A DNA stretch of 64,000 bases from Ostrinia nubilalis (GCF_963855985.1 NC_087091.1:14948154-15012153); one strand, 5' to 3'. Counted from the first letter of the stretch, positions 44,268-57,818 are shown. Numbers and translations are program-made. Notes: generated by a model from the sequence alone, not told the origin.

Positions 44268-44684
44268 TCAGTGGCGTCTAGGATTCGTTTGATTCTGAGG
44301 TAGGCAGGTCTTCAGGGAAACTGTAAAAAATAAGTAGTCGTAAGTAAATATGATTGTGTACGGTAGAGTTGGTGGTAATAGCGCCTACTTTGTGTATGTT
44401 TATTGTGCGACAACTAACTAGGCTCTACCATTGATCGTGAGCGCTCTACAGCCTACTTAAATGCACAGTATATTATGTTGCTGCTAGTTCCAAGCATTAT
44501 CAAATTACCAACATTCATTTTGCCGCTCCCTTAAGTAGGATCTCACAAGAGGTCGCTGGATTTTTTAGAAATTAGCTCTTAAAATTTTCCATGTGTTAAA
44601 TAAGTGGAAAATTGGTTATGCTGTGCGTTTACACCCTGACTAACAAAACGACGCTGAAAAATCTATTCATCTCTAATATCTATT

Positions 44685-44738
44685 ACTGTGAATAGTTGTG
44701 CATTATTTACCATTAAATAATGCACAACTATTCACAGT
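44685..44738. repeat. Perfect palindrome, 25-bp arms
   Basis: ACTGTGAATAGTTGTGCATT-ATTTA (44685-44709) is exactly mirrored at 44714-44738, with CCAT between. Not part of a recognised element. Confidence 0.92.
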
Positions 44739-45434
44739 ACTAAATTGACTAAAATTTAAAAAAATAAAATGCCAAACGTGACATTTCACATTCCCGCCAA
44801 AAATCCTAATCAACTTCCGAGCGTGTCGCGTCGTTCTGTGGTATTACCACAGATAATAAAGCTAAAACGGACCTCCGTGCAGTCAGGAAACTAACGCAAG
44901 TCTGCGCTTGCATTGGTGACGGTGACTCACACCGGTCAATGTCGATATACCAGTAGATTTAGCGATATAGCCAACGATGACGCATATATGCGGCGCCGTG
45001 AATCAGGACTCGATCCTGGGAATGTGTTAGTAACTAGGCTTTTTCTAGCTAAATTGCATTCGATGTCTTTTTTTAACCATTACCTACTTATCAGGATAGT
45101 TGGTAACTTTAAGTTTATGTCAGAGATCTCTGGAAATATAAACATCTAAGAACTTTGTGCCTGTGAACATGTCTGTCTGCCTGCCTGATTCTCTACGAAG
45201 ATGAGCATTTTCATTTCTTAGTTTTATTTTTCAGTCTCTATACATTGCCAAAATAAAATCAACCTACATAATAAGTATTTGGTACGCTTTAGGTATTCTT
45301 TGTCTGAAGTTACTCCTGAAAGTTGATAAAATTACTCCTTCAAATTCGAAACAAACAATAATAATACGCAAGATTTATTACACCCCAGCTTTATCAACCC
45401 GGTAACAACCGCCCATCAAATACTTCACAGGAAC
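44739..45434. other. AT-rich spacer
   Basis: No feature recognised; a 78-codon plus-strand frame at 44913-45149 has no domain. Confidence 0.45.
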
Positions 45435-45660
45435 TAGGGTTGCCATCTCTTAAATTTGGCAACCAGGACAAGACACGTGAAACCCTCGGATTTTGGAGCC
45501 TAGAATCCGGATAATTATGTCATCAGGTTTTTTAAAACCTAGTCGTATCGCCCGGCATCGGCCTAAAATTGAAATTTTTAAATTGAAACAAATGAAACCC
45601 CGCCCAGACGCCCTTTAAATTCGAACAAGTCCCGGGATTCCCGGACGAATGTCAACCCTA
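45435..45660. repeat. hAT-type MITE
   Basis: Ends TAGGGTTGCCATC on the left and TAGGGTTGACATTC (reverse complement of the right end). Flanks ACAGGAAC (45427-45434) and ACTGGAAC (45661-45668) agree in seven of eight bases, as expected for an aged hAT target duplication. No coding sequence. Confidence 0.7.
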
Positions 45661-46711
45661 ACTGGAACAGACGCGTCGGATTACAGCGAAAAGTTTCAGG
45701 CCGAAAACAATTTTGGGCGCGTTTGGGCGAACAAATCCCGCTTTAAATTGTGACATTAATCATTCCGAATGAGGGCACTCCCAGTGAGGACCGGGACCGA
45801 CATATTCATACGGGGGCTGGAGGGACGCCATTTGTAAATCGAGTGTGGACAGGGGAAGTAGGGACGATTATTTGTAGTACGTTCGGTAATTTCGTTTAAA
45901 TGTACCTACTTGTTACAGTGTGAGCTCGTTTATTGCCAAATGCAAGACTAGAGTATTAGGTAGTTACTTGTGAATTTTAAGACTTTTATCACACACAGGT
46001 ACCTTAGTACTCCTAATTGTAATTATTTTATAAAAATATGTCATGTTTCGTGCCATGGTTTTACCATTTGAAATTGATAGATACGTCGTCAGTGTAACAT
46101 CTACTTCTTAATATGTACTATATTATTACAATTACATGGGATATCATTCAAATTCGAATTAATATTCTGAAAATGAATATTACGAGAAGGTACAGCATCA
46201 AATCAATTAGGTACTTCCAACCGATGAATTGCTGTTCAAATATTAAAGGTCCCAAAGGCTGCCTTCCAGGAAATTCGATTATTAGGCTCGCTTTGATCAC
46301 CGGGAATCGATCCTTTAACAAAATTAGGTCGATGTTGGCGTCCCTACCCTACTCCAATCGCATGGTGACATGGTATCTACTCGTTGTGCCCTCATACACT
46401 TGACCTACTTCCTTCCACTCACAGCCCATTGGCGATAACACCCTATGACATAGTTTTCCAACCTATTTAATATCATACATATCATACAGCAATTTTACAC
46501 GCACCTAACTAAATGTTGTCCTGGCAGGTAAGAGAGTAGAAGAACTTAAAAAAATAACTCTTTCGTTTTTTTAATTGAGGTCCAAATTATTTCTAAACCC
46601 AATTGCATCAAAATTAAAAATACCTAACTCATGTTTTTTTAATGAAGTTTTGCGCCTGAAATCGTAAAGAATAGACCTCAGAATTACTTTCGTATTATGA
46701 TAATATTGTAA
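45661..46711. other. AT-rich spacer
   Basis: A GC-richer start (45670-45850) gives way to AT-rich sequence. No gene or repeat recognised. Confidence 0.45.
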
Positions 46712-46911
46712 TAGCTTGCCCGCGGCTTCACCCGCGTGAAATTTCGTTTGTCACAGATCGTCATAAATTATAGCCTATATGTTATTCTGGGTTATAGACA
46801 ATAATACTTTAAAGTTTAATCAAAATCCGTTCAGTAGTTTTTGCGTGAAAGAATAACAAACATCCAGATATCCAGACATCCAAACTTTCGCATTTATAAT
46901 ATTAGTAGGAT
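46712..46911 (+). repeat. Conserved dispersed lepidopteran repeat ending ATTAGTAGGAT
   Basis: TAGCTTGCCCGCGGCTTCAC, GTGAAATTTCGTTTGTCACA, CAAAATCCGTTCAGTAGTTT and TTCGCATTTATAATATTAGT-AGGAT follow each other in the order of a repeat very common in moth and butterfly genomes. Assignment is from memory of this repeat. No coding sequence; transposon class uncertain. Confidence 0.7.
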
Positions 46912-49900
46912 TGCAAAATACGGATGTTAAATAGAATTTTAAACAAATTACTTGCTCACCGGTCGTAATAAGGTTAAACTTTACGTTAGTAAGGTCAACT
47001 GATTTGTTATTTAACAATAGTTCAATGATTAACTTACATAAAGTATTTAAAATATTTTACAAAATACATTAAACAATTATTGTTATGTGAAAGAGCATTC
47101 CATTCCGTGATTTGAACTCATGAAAGTTGTCGCTTTATCCACTGAACTAGCTGATATTATGAATTTCACTAAGCTGCCTTTTATATGTTCATTGTACGAA
47201 AAACATTCAAGATTGCAATAGCACTTTCTTTACAATTTTATATCCTAAAAAGCGGTCTAGAATAAAAGTAAAAGGCCTCCAAAATGTGTGTCACATTTCA
47301 CGTGTTCAACAATGGACGTCATGAACAATGCTCGGTGACACTTTTGAACACAATTTACGAGTATACTTCCGCAGAAGGTAAGTATGTATCTAGTAAGTAA
47401 AGGTTTTTATTTCCAAAAATATTTTTTTGATCGTATGATTAGTTAAGTTTATTAAAGACTAAAATACTTGAAAGACTAGGACTCTACATTCGAAGTTGTT
47501 GACAATAATGTATGGGACAAACAGTCCAGTTAGGTAGGTATTTTTGTTAATACTAACTAGGTATCTTATAACTTATTATGTAATCTACGCACACATTAGG
47601 TATTTACAGAAAAAAAAACTGATGAATCATATTGTTGGATCTTATTTGACTGGCCTGGCGAACATTGATAATTCGTATCCGAAATACGTACTTTGTGTAT
47701 GTAAAAAATAATTATGAACTAAATCTGCCGCCTAGCCTATTTAGCCTGCTGGTAGATCTGCCACTGACTTAGGAAAATAATTATGTATCTACTTTAAACG
47801 ATACTTGCTAGCTTAGTTCATTTAAAAAAACATTTGATGAAGTCGGTTAAAAAGTAAATAGAAGAAGGTTCTCGAAATAAAAGTACGCAAAGTCGCGGTC
47901 GGAAGCAAGTTATGATATTTGTAGTGTGGTTATAACGCTCACGGCCGCAAACCAAACCTGCCTAGTGCCCACTGCACCGTGACTAAACAAACGGACTAAC
48001 GGAAAAAGTAAATGCTAACAAATCTATTCTAGAGAAGGTCATGGCGGCTGGGCATTTGTGACGAGGCGCCATCTTTAAACAAGGCCTAATAAAGAGAAAA
48101 GTGATGATTTATAAAGATGCACTTTCATTTTCTAAGCCGTGTTTCTAAAATTGGGTACTTTATTATAACTTTTGCGGCTCTTAGGGCTCTGTTCACAACT
48201 TCTTCTTCTTGTGTGACGTCGTGTCAGGCCCAAACTCCGCTACAAGAGTTTACAGCTATGAGTGATTCGTCCTTTAAGATTTCAAAGTTTCCCATTACTT
48301 TATTTGAAATTAACAGCCACTTCATTTTATATGACTGTACCACATCGTTAAGCTGTAATTAGTACTGATTTGTCGCGTTTGAGACCCGTTAGTGTGACTT
48401 GCAAATATAATTAGTTCTTTTTTTTTAGTTTCATATCTGTAATATGTTTAGTGATTAATCATTATCGCGATACGGTACCTAATCCGATTTAAGATTAGTT
48501 ACTTACGAACTTCCGGCTCCATCTAACACAATAATAATGGAAAATTAGATAACTAATGGGAATTTACCGATAACGAGGGATTAATGTCTTAATACAATGG
48601 AAAGCATAACGTTATGTTACATAACTGAGTTATAATTATTCCGTTACTATAATAAAGGTAGGAAGCTGATTAATTCATGATGCATTGATATTAAACTAGT
48701 CTAAAAATGGCCATGATTTATCAAGGTCTTTAACTTCTAGGTCAAAATCTATCCATGTACGAGTACAGATGACTTTAGCTCGTCATCCTGATAGTAAATC
48801 AGCTAGACAATACTTTACTTTATCATTTATCATTCACCAACAAATACCAATAAGTACCTACCTAAATATTTTGACAAATGCAGTCTGGATATAATAAATT
48901 GCTTGTATCAATGGAATCACCTCAACGAGCTGTTTATAAACTTTATAGCAAATATAGTGTGACATTGGAAGTAATCGATGGGAGCTCCCCACAGTCCAAC
49001 TAAAATGTTATGGGTCCCTTGGGTCGCCTAAACGTAGTCTAGACGAAGGAGCGCCCCCATTATTTTGACTTTATGCCACATATTTTGTGTATAGGTAGGT
49101 ATGATATTGGTTCACCTTTTCGCCCTAGCGTGTAGAGTTCTCGAAACAACGTCCAAGTTTTTAGGAAAATGTTCATTTGCTTATTGTCTTTTGGCTGCTC
49201 TATAATGTAATTCAAAGCTTCAAATAAGACATTCAAAGATTTGTAAAATCCACAGAACAGTTGAAAATTAGACTCTACATTTTGTGCAAATCATTCGTTT
49301 ATCAAGATGCTATAAAATTGATTGCTTCATTTGCTGACGTCTGCTGTACTTCCAAATAGAAATCTAAAATATTGATTGTTCTAGACAAGCTCGCTTCAGT
49401 ATTTCACTGGCTAGTCCCTAAAAGTTATAAAAAATAATTTTCATTCTCGATTTCAAGAGCTTGAACTTGCAATAAAATACTCGTTTCATTTGGCCCAGCA
49501 GTGGACCAAACTGTCACTTTACAAGGCGACTTGGTAACCCGACGCCGCGGGCCGCGCTCAAGTTTCGGTAACTCCATGCGCCCGCGCCGCGTTCCGTTAT
49601 GCGCTGCCGACTTTGTTTCGATTTTCCACTTTTCTTTATTTGCGTCTTGATTGATTGCACTTGTCTTGGGAGACTTGATTTATTTATGATGCGTAAGGTA
49701 CAAACAGATCTCTACGATAACCCATTTCAATAGATTTTTTAAATAAGATATCAATAAATATTTTAGTACTTACCTACATCTGTATTCAGTATTAACAGTC
49801 GTAAGGTTTTTGGTGGTGATTGACTTTTTGGTGGAAATGTGACTTTAAAACGGATACAATTAAAGAAAATGAAAAAGCTACTGAATTTACCTAATAAAAT

Positions 49901-52379
49901 TTCGTGATTCATTCGTCTCTACATTTCGATACAAATACAAGGGGGTTTAAATGCAAAAAGGCAAGTACAGATATAGACAATCTGAATGTCTGTCTGCACC
50001 GAGCTTGGAATTCTTTGGAATCGCGTCGGCCAGCCAGCGGAATGAAATGGATGAAATTGGAATTGTCCTAGCGAGGCCATTCTTCAGATAGTACTTTTTA
50101 TGCTTGTGATAGTATCGTCGTGTGTCTGCTTTCGCTTTTAGGTGTCTCATAATTTAATTTTGTATCATGATTTACGTTTGGTATGAGTATTTCAATGGCA
50201 ACCTTTGTAATCATAGTCATAATTCTTTATTGTATCTTGAAATCATGCCTCTGTAGTGTTTTCAGCTTTATCTTCATAAATATTAACATAAAAGCTTCGG
50301 ATTATCAATTAACAAACTTACTCAGGTCCTCGTGTTTTTGTTAATAAATCCTAATTAGGATTTTGAAAATGCATGTCCCATCTAAAAGTGCATTTGCTTT
50401 TAGTGAATGAAACATTTATGAAAATGGAATTACTGGATTAAAATGATAACGATAAGTACTCCTGCATTTGGCCGCGCGCCAGGACCAACATAAGCATTTC
50501 AATGCATCCTTTAGGACTCTGTAGAATCTTCATAAAATCCAAAACGGTTCGCTCTCCATGATGTATATGTATTTTGATTCATAGTTAATAAATACATTAA
50601 ACAAGCTACTTTAACATTTCGATATACCTACCTAACATCACCATTTTATCCTACCCCGCTCGAAGTCAAAAATACACGGTGACAAAAACTTTTTGGTGCA
50701 ACAAAAGGCCCTGCAGATCGCTGAACCGAGTCGCCGGAATGCACGCCGATCAAGTCTTGCCGCTTTTTGTGGAAGCTTTCTTAATGAGCTCCAGTAGTTA
50801 GCTGTTAAAATATTGGGACTCAATTTCTTTTGAAGAAAGAGCCCGGGAAAAGTTTGACAACTGTCGTCTTTTTCAATCCTTTGCAATCTCTGAAAGTCTT
50901 TCGACATACCAATTATAGTCTCCAGCTTCTAAATGTAGCACAGCAAGCAATTATATTTTCTGATTATTCTGCAAGAGACGCATCCATTGCAAACTTGAAC
51001 GTTCCTTAAGATAAGGTAATCTTACCAGTTATCCTTGATGACTTGCAGGCCGGTGGCAAAGTTCACACAACAATAGACACTTTTGAAACAATGAAACATA
51101 GTGTGGAGGAAACGACCGAACCGAACAATGTAACTCAAAAATATTTTAATATTAATGATAATGAGACACGGGTGGAAGGCAAACAGCAAGTCAAAGAGTG
51201 AATGCCCAAAAAAATGGTTTCACAAAAAAACTACATTGCTTTCAAATAGGTATATCCAGCGGTAAGAATGAAGATGCATGTGCGTTTATGAATTTCATAG
51301 GTAATAAAATATTTAATATTAAAGTTAGTAATTATATTTAATTTATTATTATTAATCGTATGGCAAATTATTAGAAATTTTATGGCAAAACATTTAATGT
51401 AATAGGAAAATGCCTATACCTACATCTATTTTTTTGTAAATATAATCTAGGTATGTCCATGAAAATTACTCATGATTAATTCTTTTTAGATCATGAATAA
51501 ACTATTATAAGCATAATGCAAGTACCTTGAAGATGCCGTGCCGGTGAGACAATACAAATTTACTATTGTGTCTGCTTACTTGCATGTCCAAGTACAAAAA
51601 CAATCTAAAAATAAAAGTAACCGACTAAGTAACGTCTTTCCGACGTAATTAAAACAGAAGGTTAAGCAAAACAGCTGACAAAGAATTTCCTTTTTAGAAA
51701 TACAAACTGAACTATTTGCGAAATGGTCACACTTCGGCGACGCATATTGTTCAAGAGTTTTCAGTTTAGAAACTCAACTGCATTATCTATGGTCAACTTT
51801 TAAACACCAGCGTCTCTACTACAAATGCAATAAGGTTTAGAATGAAACGAATAATATTCACATTATCAGCACTGCCGATACACTCATTGCCGTATGTAAA
51901 TAGTCGATTATGTGCACTATTGTCAAATTAATTGCAACACTAGCTCGGGCTCACGTAGTTCGTGCAAAGTGTTACTGATTTTCAATCACGTTGAAAACGT
52001 TTTGAACTAGGGCAAATTGAGTAAAATTTCGTCCAGAACGCGACTCAATTATATAATCAACAAACGCTAACACAAAATTGCTATTATTTAACTGACCTTG
52101 ACTTTCGAACTTAATAACACTAACAAACAAACCAGTATCTCTATACCATTTTCGGGAGGTCGTTTAACTCCTATCTAACTTAGAAGACGCTGGTTAATGT
52201 TTCCAAACTAACAAACAGTATCTAATTATTTATCCATTCCCTTTCCATCTACATTCTAAGTAACAGTTCTACCTGTTAAACTCCCGGAAACAATGTAAAT
52301 TACTTATGTAACACCATTACGTAGGATCAGGTGTTTAAAGCTTCCAGTAATCTAAAACACTACCAACTTATAAATGCGA
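46912..52379. other. Gene-poor stretch
   Basis: 5.5 kb of mostly AT-rich DNA. A GC-rich patch at about 49530-49640 (GACGCCGCGGGCCGCGCTCA) could be regulatory or a non-coding first exon, but shows no TATA, initiator or donor I can support. Open frames at 48117-48362, 49947-50150 and 50638-50907 have no recognisable domain. Confidence 0.45.
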
Positions 52380-52605
52380 CTATGAAGATCTTAGAACAAT
52401 GGACCCAAAGTAGCTCCTTGTGGCACACCACTGGAAACGAAAATAATTATTTAGAAAAACAATTTAGTTATCCTTTTATGGTATTTTGGTTCTTATTTTT
52501 AGGCAGATAAGACTGAATGCTTATTGATTTAAAAGGAAAAAGTAGGGCGACGTGGTCACGAACTCGCTCAAATGCTTTGGTTGATTCAATCGTGCCGGAT
52601 GGAAG
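52380..52605 (-). pseudogene. Old LINE reverse transcriptase fragment
   Basis: On the minus strand, in shifting frames, STKAFERVRDHVALL corresponds to the RT motif A (usual form SKAFDRVDH-LLL), then QSYLPKNKNQ to the SYL--R-Q motif, then VVSSGVPQGATLGPLF-like sequence to motif B (GVPQGS-LGPLLF). Stops and frameshifts throughout. Too short and damaged to place in a clade; no surviving YADD. Confidence 0.7.
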
Positions 52606-55600
52606 GGCGAAGGTAGAAGTTCAAACCACCTAGTTGGTAATTGTTGCCATTAGATTACAGGTTGGTAACTACAATCAACATCATAAAGATTCGTGCTTGA
52701 CTGGTGATACCTTTATTGAAATTCTTAATATTACCTAACGTTTATATTTTTGTTTCACTTTTCAATAATAGGAATAAGTTACACTATCAATGGATATTTG
52801 ATAAGAATGTGTTATTTAGATACTAATTGGTAGCTACGCGCCAGCTCGTATCTCTTCAAGGAAATTCCCTATTTTAAACGGAAAGTACGTTCTTTGTTTT
52901 ATACAAGAACAAGATTTATTATGCTGATATGTTGCTTTGAAAAATACTAAACAGTCTACCTCAAGTTGGTAAACAAGGTGAAAATATTTTTGTGTTGTTG
53001 CCAACACACGAGGATTTCTTACTATGCAGGACAGGAGTATTATTTAATTTTGTTGAAAAAACGCACTTATTACAACTTTGTTAGAGACCAGTGTTTACCT
53101 TGATAAGCCGTCGTCCTTATCTACTTAAAATGGAGATCAGGTTTAGGTCAAAGTTCGTTTTATAAAGCGCTGTACATTTACATTTGAACTTTTTGGTTCA
53201 AGCACCTCAATTCTTTTAGGGAAATTAAATACATATTTAATTTAGGACCTACCTACTTCAATTTAAAAGAGTTCTAATAACATCAGTATGTTTTAAGCGC
53301 AAGATCCTATACAAATCCAAAGGGGTTTTTGTCAAGCGGTTCTTTAATGATTATATTATTAACACTAACCTTCTTTAACCCGTTGCTTCCACTAGTACGA
53401 TCTAGATTGCACTGCATTTCTAGCCCAGAAGGATCCTCGAACAAAGCTTCGTTTATATGAATGGAGGTTCTTTCCGGTCTGCTCGTATGTCTTGTTTGTA
53501 TCGACTATAATTCAAGCCATTGTTGTGTGCGGCCTTGCATTGCCTTTCACTGACTCGGTTGAGAAATTATGCCTAAAATTTGAACAGAGCGAGTCTGAAC
53601 GTTATCTCGCCAAATAAAAAGACTGTACAAAGTCTAGCTGCAATTGACAATATTCGGGGCAATTTTGAAAGTGTATTCGAGAATTTTTATGTGTTAAGAA
53701 TCAAGTTTGTTTGCAAAAGCGGGTTTTGTTTCTTATTCTCCTTTTTGTGGAACTTTAGGGTACCTACTGTTTTCATTGTCGTCTTTGATTAGATTTTTTT
53801 GGGGATGTTGCTATTAGAATTAGAAAGCCTGTGACTTTCATCGCTTGGTAAACTTAAAGTTTACCAAAGTTAAAAGTTTAAAACTTTTGTCTAACTTAAT
53901 AAACTACAAGATAATCTTGACATCGATCTTCGATCCTATGGTTAAGCGTACTGCGTAATTTCTGTGTTAGAGATTCAATTACAATTTGTGCGCTAAAGAT
54001 TTTAATGCAATCCAATTTGGCATGAGCCAAATTTTTCTGGGCAGATCATATTGCAGATTTCTAAGAGCTATTTTAGTGGTAAGATTACCTACTAGTTTAA
54101 ATGTTGTTTGAAATACCTGAGTTAGTTCAAATCCGGTATTATTAACCGTCTTATCAGTCCGTGCATTGTCTCGTTATTGCGTTTTTATGTTGATTTCAGT
54201 TTTTGCACAATTGTGAGTAATTGTATACGTATTGTAAGGAAACTATTTAGTTATGACGTCATCACCTTGAGTCGTATTTCATATTGTATCAACTCATTAG
54301 CGATAAATGTTTTTTCACAGGTTTAAAAAATTCCTTGAATTTTTGCATTACTTGCTACAATCACTATAGTATGGTAGGAAGTAGCTATAAATAAAGCCAT
54401 TGTAAAATTTCCAAACATTAAAGTATTCTACATGTATGAGGATTTTTATAAACAACCACAAAAATTATAATAAATTAATGAAACTGAGTCAATGTCGTCG
54501 TTATTTTTTATTGACTAAGAGGTCGAGATCTAGGTACCTACATCTAAAAGAGAAAGAGAAATAACCTAAAGACCAATCTCAATCTTTTCTAAACGATTAA
54601 AGTCCTAATTAAGTGTCAAGAATCTAGACACAGAAGAAAGTCTATATTCACTAGTAAATCGTTTAAGAGATTAAAGATCATCATCATCAGGTCATTTAGT
54701 CTCCACTGCAGGAGCACCAGTTTCCCAGATTCAAATGGATGTTTTAAACCGTACTCCCCACGCTGGTCATACGGGTTAAGGATAGGCATAAGTTCGTAAT
54801 ATTTGTTGCTAAGTCGCCTTTACAACATACAGTACAAGAAGAGTGAGTGTGGTTCTATTATTTCCATAACCAGACGACGCAGGGACAATAATGAGTTCAT
54901 CACATTAAGGTACGTCATCGCTGAAGATGCCACGACTTATGCTGAGTCGGGAACCTTTTTGGCACACCTTTTCTTTCTATCCTACCAATGTAAAATTCTA
55001 AAATTTTTAAACTTATTCTTATTATCCATTTATCCATGTGCATAAACCTAGAAAGCCTTAGAAAGGCTAAAAGATCCTGAACTTTAATATCCACACGTGT
55101 AATTTGGTTTGTATCGAACGTCGATAGCAAAACAGAGCGATCCGAAGGCCGCATTATGTCAGCAGCCACGTCAGTGTGCAGAACTTGTTCTCACTCCGAA
55201 ATAAAATCGGGTAAGTGCGTGTCCCACGTGTAAGGCTCGGTTCCGTAGCTAAACACAAATACAAAAACTGTATTCAGTAATTAGGCCCTTCCCAGGGCGC
55301 CTTATACTCGTCCCTAATACCTTGCCCTATACCTCTACTTCAGGACAATAATATTTATTATTTATTTATTCATGAATAGAACGGTAGTACCAATTACACT
55401 ATTCAAATAAGACGTAACAAAGTTCAGAATAACATTTAAGTAATTAAAAACAATTTAACTTAACTTAATTTAGGAAAAGTACATAAATCAGATGCGATTA
55501 TTTTCACAGTAACCCAAACATTCTGCTAGTATGTATAATATAAATATGGGCTGGTGATGCGAAGAAGTGGCGGAAGAAACTCAGTCACCTTATATCAGCC

Positions 55601-56121
55601 TCTTTTTCAATCAAAACAAACAAACTTAAATCGACTATTTAGACAAAAATTGTCTACTCAAACAGGTTTTAGTACCCTGAGTACGTACTTGGATAATTCT
55701 ACCAGATAATTAACAGAAGCTGCTGCTAAAAATAATATAAGTTTACTGAAACTCTACACGTCGAGTCAACAATCGAGTTTATGGGAGATGTGAGATAAGA
55801 ATACAGTCTAAATTCTAATTCACTTTAACAAATTTTGCCATAATACATCTCAAATGTGCCCTCTGGTTAACATTACAAATGATCACGCAAACTCAAAAAG
55901 GACATTTTTAATTGCAAAATGGGCCCCTAAAAATAAAACAAAGCTCTGATTTTGCACCAGTTTTGGTACCGTTTTGTTGAGTGCCCGTGTTGCCTGTTCA
56001 CACTAAAACAAGTTTCAGTGTAATTTACACATTATTAACAGTTTAAAATAAATTTAAGTTTAAAAGGTATCAGAGTCTTTACTAAACGTTTTTGAATTTA
56101 AATTCGTTGCGACAAAACTTT
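52606..56121. other. Gene-poor stretch
   Basis: No gene recognised. Near 54690-54780 CATCATCATCAGG, AGTCTCCACTGCAGGAGCAC and CCCACGCTGGTCATACGGGT resemble another lepidopteran LINE tail, but the match is loose. A TTTATTTATTCATGAATAGA patch lies near 55358. Confidence 0.45.
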
Positions 56122-56190
56122 AAGGCTGAGTTGCACGAGTCACCACCTAACTTTAATCGTAACTATTACGATAACCGGTGCTTTTTGTAT
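56122..56190. repeat. AAGGCTGGGTTGCACCA MITE fragment, copy 1
   Basis: AAGGCTGAGTTGCACGAGTC followed by CTTTAATCGTAACTATTACG is a diverged half of the MITE better preserved at 59379-59493. Confidence 0.5.
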
Positions 56191-56276
56191 AAAGATTATC
56201 AGATTTTTGAAGTTTGTTAAAATTTGAACAAACGATGCTTTCTTAAGTGTATGAGATTGGGAATCATAACACTGCA

Positions 56277-57594
56277 CAGTATGTTATGAGACTGTATATT
56301 CGGACATTCTCATTTATTTGATGAACCGTATAGAGCTCAGTTATACAAACATGATAGTAAAACTCCCGTTTGAAAATTTCTAGTAGTTTTCGCGGTATAA
56401 AAATTCAAAGTTACCTATTTTTTTACTTCAAAATTATGCAAAAATATTCTCAGTCGTTAACTAATAACATTTAATTCAGAATTGTTATAATACTTCATAG
56501 AGCTCTTAAAACTACACGTAATAAGCGTATTAAGTGCTTTGTAAACGCATTCAGTTAATTAGGAAAACTGATTTTAGTGATTTTTGTTTTTATTTTTTTT
56601 CTCAATTATACCTTAATATATGCAAACATTTTTAATTGCAAGATATAGTCTGATATTTAATCTAATTGTATAAAAAAGATCAGCTTTAAATTCCGTGATG
56701 TATTTGAGGAAAATCAAATTGAAAATATGCGCCATACAGAATTGTAAATTTCCCATCACTTTTTAATAGCAATATTTCTTTTGGATGGTTAAATATCATC
56801 AGCTCGATTGTACCAAATTATTGTATTGACATTCGATTTACATAGGTTTCAAATCGATGAGAAAATTATTAAAGGTAGGATAAATTCGACTTCCTAGATT
56901 TGTTTACATACTTTTTTAGTTAGTTACTTACATACAACTTAAGTTAATACATATAAGAGTGTTAAAAAAGAAAAAAGACTCGACTTGACAACCTCCTCCT
57001 TTTTTTGAAGTCGGTTAAAAACAATGTGAATGTGACTTTTTAGAACCTTCAACACTATGCACATAACAGGCGGGATTTGAAACTTTTTAGACATGAATTA
57101 TTCCTTCCATAATTGTCGACCCTAGACTCGTAAAAATTTTACTAAGACGTTTTATGTTTTTTCTCAAATATATCACGGAGTTTAAAGCTGATTTTATTAA
57201 TACAATTAGATTAAATATCAGACTATATCTTGCAATTAAAAATGTTTGCATATATTAAGGTATAATTGAGAAAAAAAATAAAAACAAAAATCACTAAAAT
57301 CATTTTTCCTAATTAACTGAATGCGTTTACGAAGCACTTAATACGCTTATTACGTGTAGTATTAAGAGCTCTATGAAGTATTATAACAATTCTGAATTAA
57401 ATGTTATTAGTTAACGAGTGAGAATATTTTTGCATAATTTTAAAGTAAAAAATAGGTAACTTTGAATTTTTATACCGCGAAAACTACGTGGAATTTTCAA
57501 ACGGGAGTTTTACTATCATGTTTGTATAACTGAGCTCTATACGTTTCATCAAATCAATGAGAATGTCCGTTTATACAGTCCCATAACACACTGT
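56277..57594. repeat. Large inverted repeat: tail-to-tail transposon ends
   Basis: Arms of about 430-440 bp (56277-56715 and 57155-57594) are reverse complements at roughly 90 percent by eye, separated by about 440 bp of unrelated AT-rich DNA. Both outer ends encode, reading inward, the same protein C-terminus (YVMRLYIRTFSFI-stop on the left, CVMGLYKRTFSLI-stop on the right) followed by a shared 3' untranslated part. So the arms are two copies of the 3' end of one element in tail-to-tail orientation; the right copy keeps more coding sequence (57549-57818). Confidence 0.85.
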
Positions 57595-57818
57595 AATTTA
57601 TTGGAAATATTCATGTCATGTGACAGTAAAAACTTTCTTATCTTATCAGGAAACGTGTCTCCTTTTAGAGACATGAAACAACAAAGACAACTATGCCCAT
57701 CTGGTCCAATTTTGAGAAATATCATTGAATCATAGCCATTCTCAGAATATAATTGGAGAGTCAGAGAATACAATAAGTGCAATACAAAGACATTATAAGT
57801 GATCTGAAGTTCATACAT
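57549..57818 (-). pseudogene. Unrecognised C-terminal coding fragment of a mobile element
   Basis: An open frame reads LQLYSENGYDSMIFLKIGPD, GHSCLCCFMSLKGDTFPDKI, RKFLLSHDMNISNKLQ and then the stretch shared with the left arm of the inverted repeat. Repetition of its end in the left arm shows it is part of a duplicated sequence, most likely a transposon. I do not recognise the protein family. It is open but truncated at its N-terminal side. Confidence 0.45.

Noticed and set aside
47101..47160. tRNA-like word around TTATCCACTGAACTA
   Set aside because: Only a short SINE- or tRNA-like scrap, with no boxes or fold that can be supported.
48117..48362. 81-codon frame with membrane-like N-terminus
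   Set aside because: No conservation signal visible and the C-terminal half is compositionally random.
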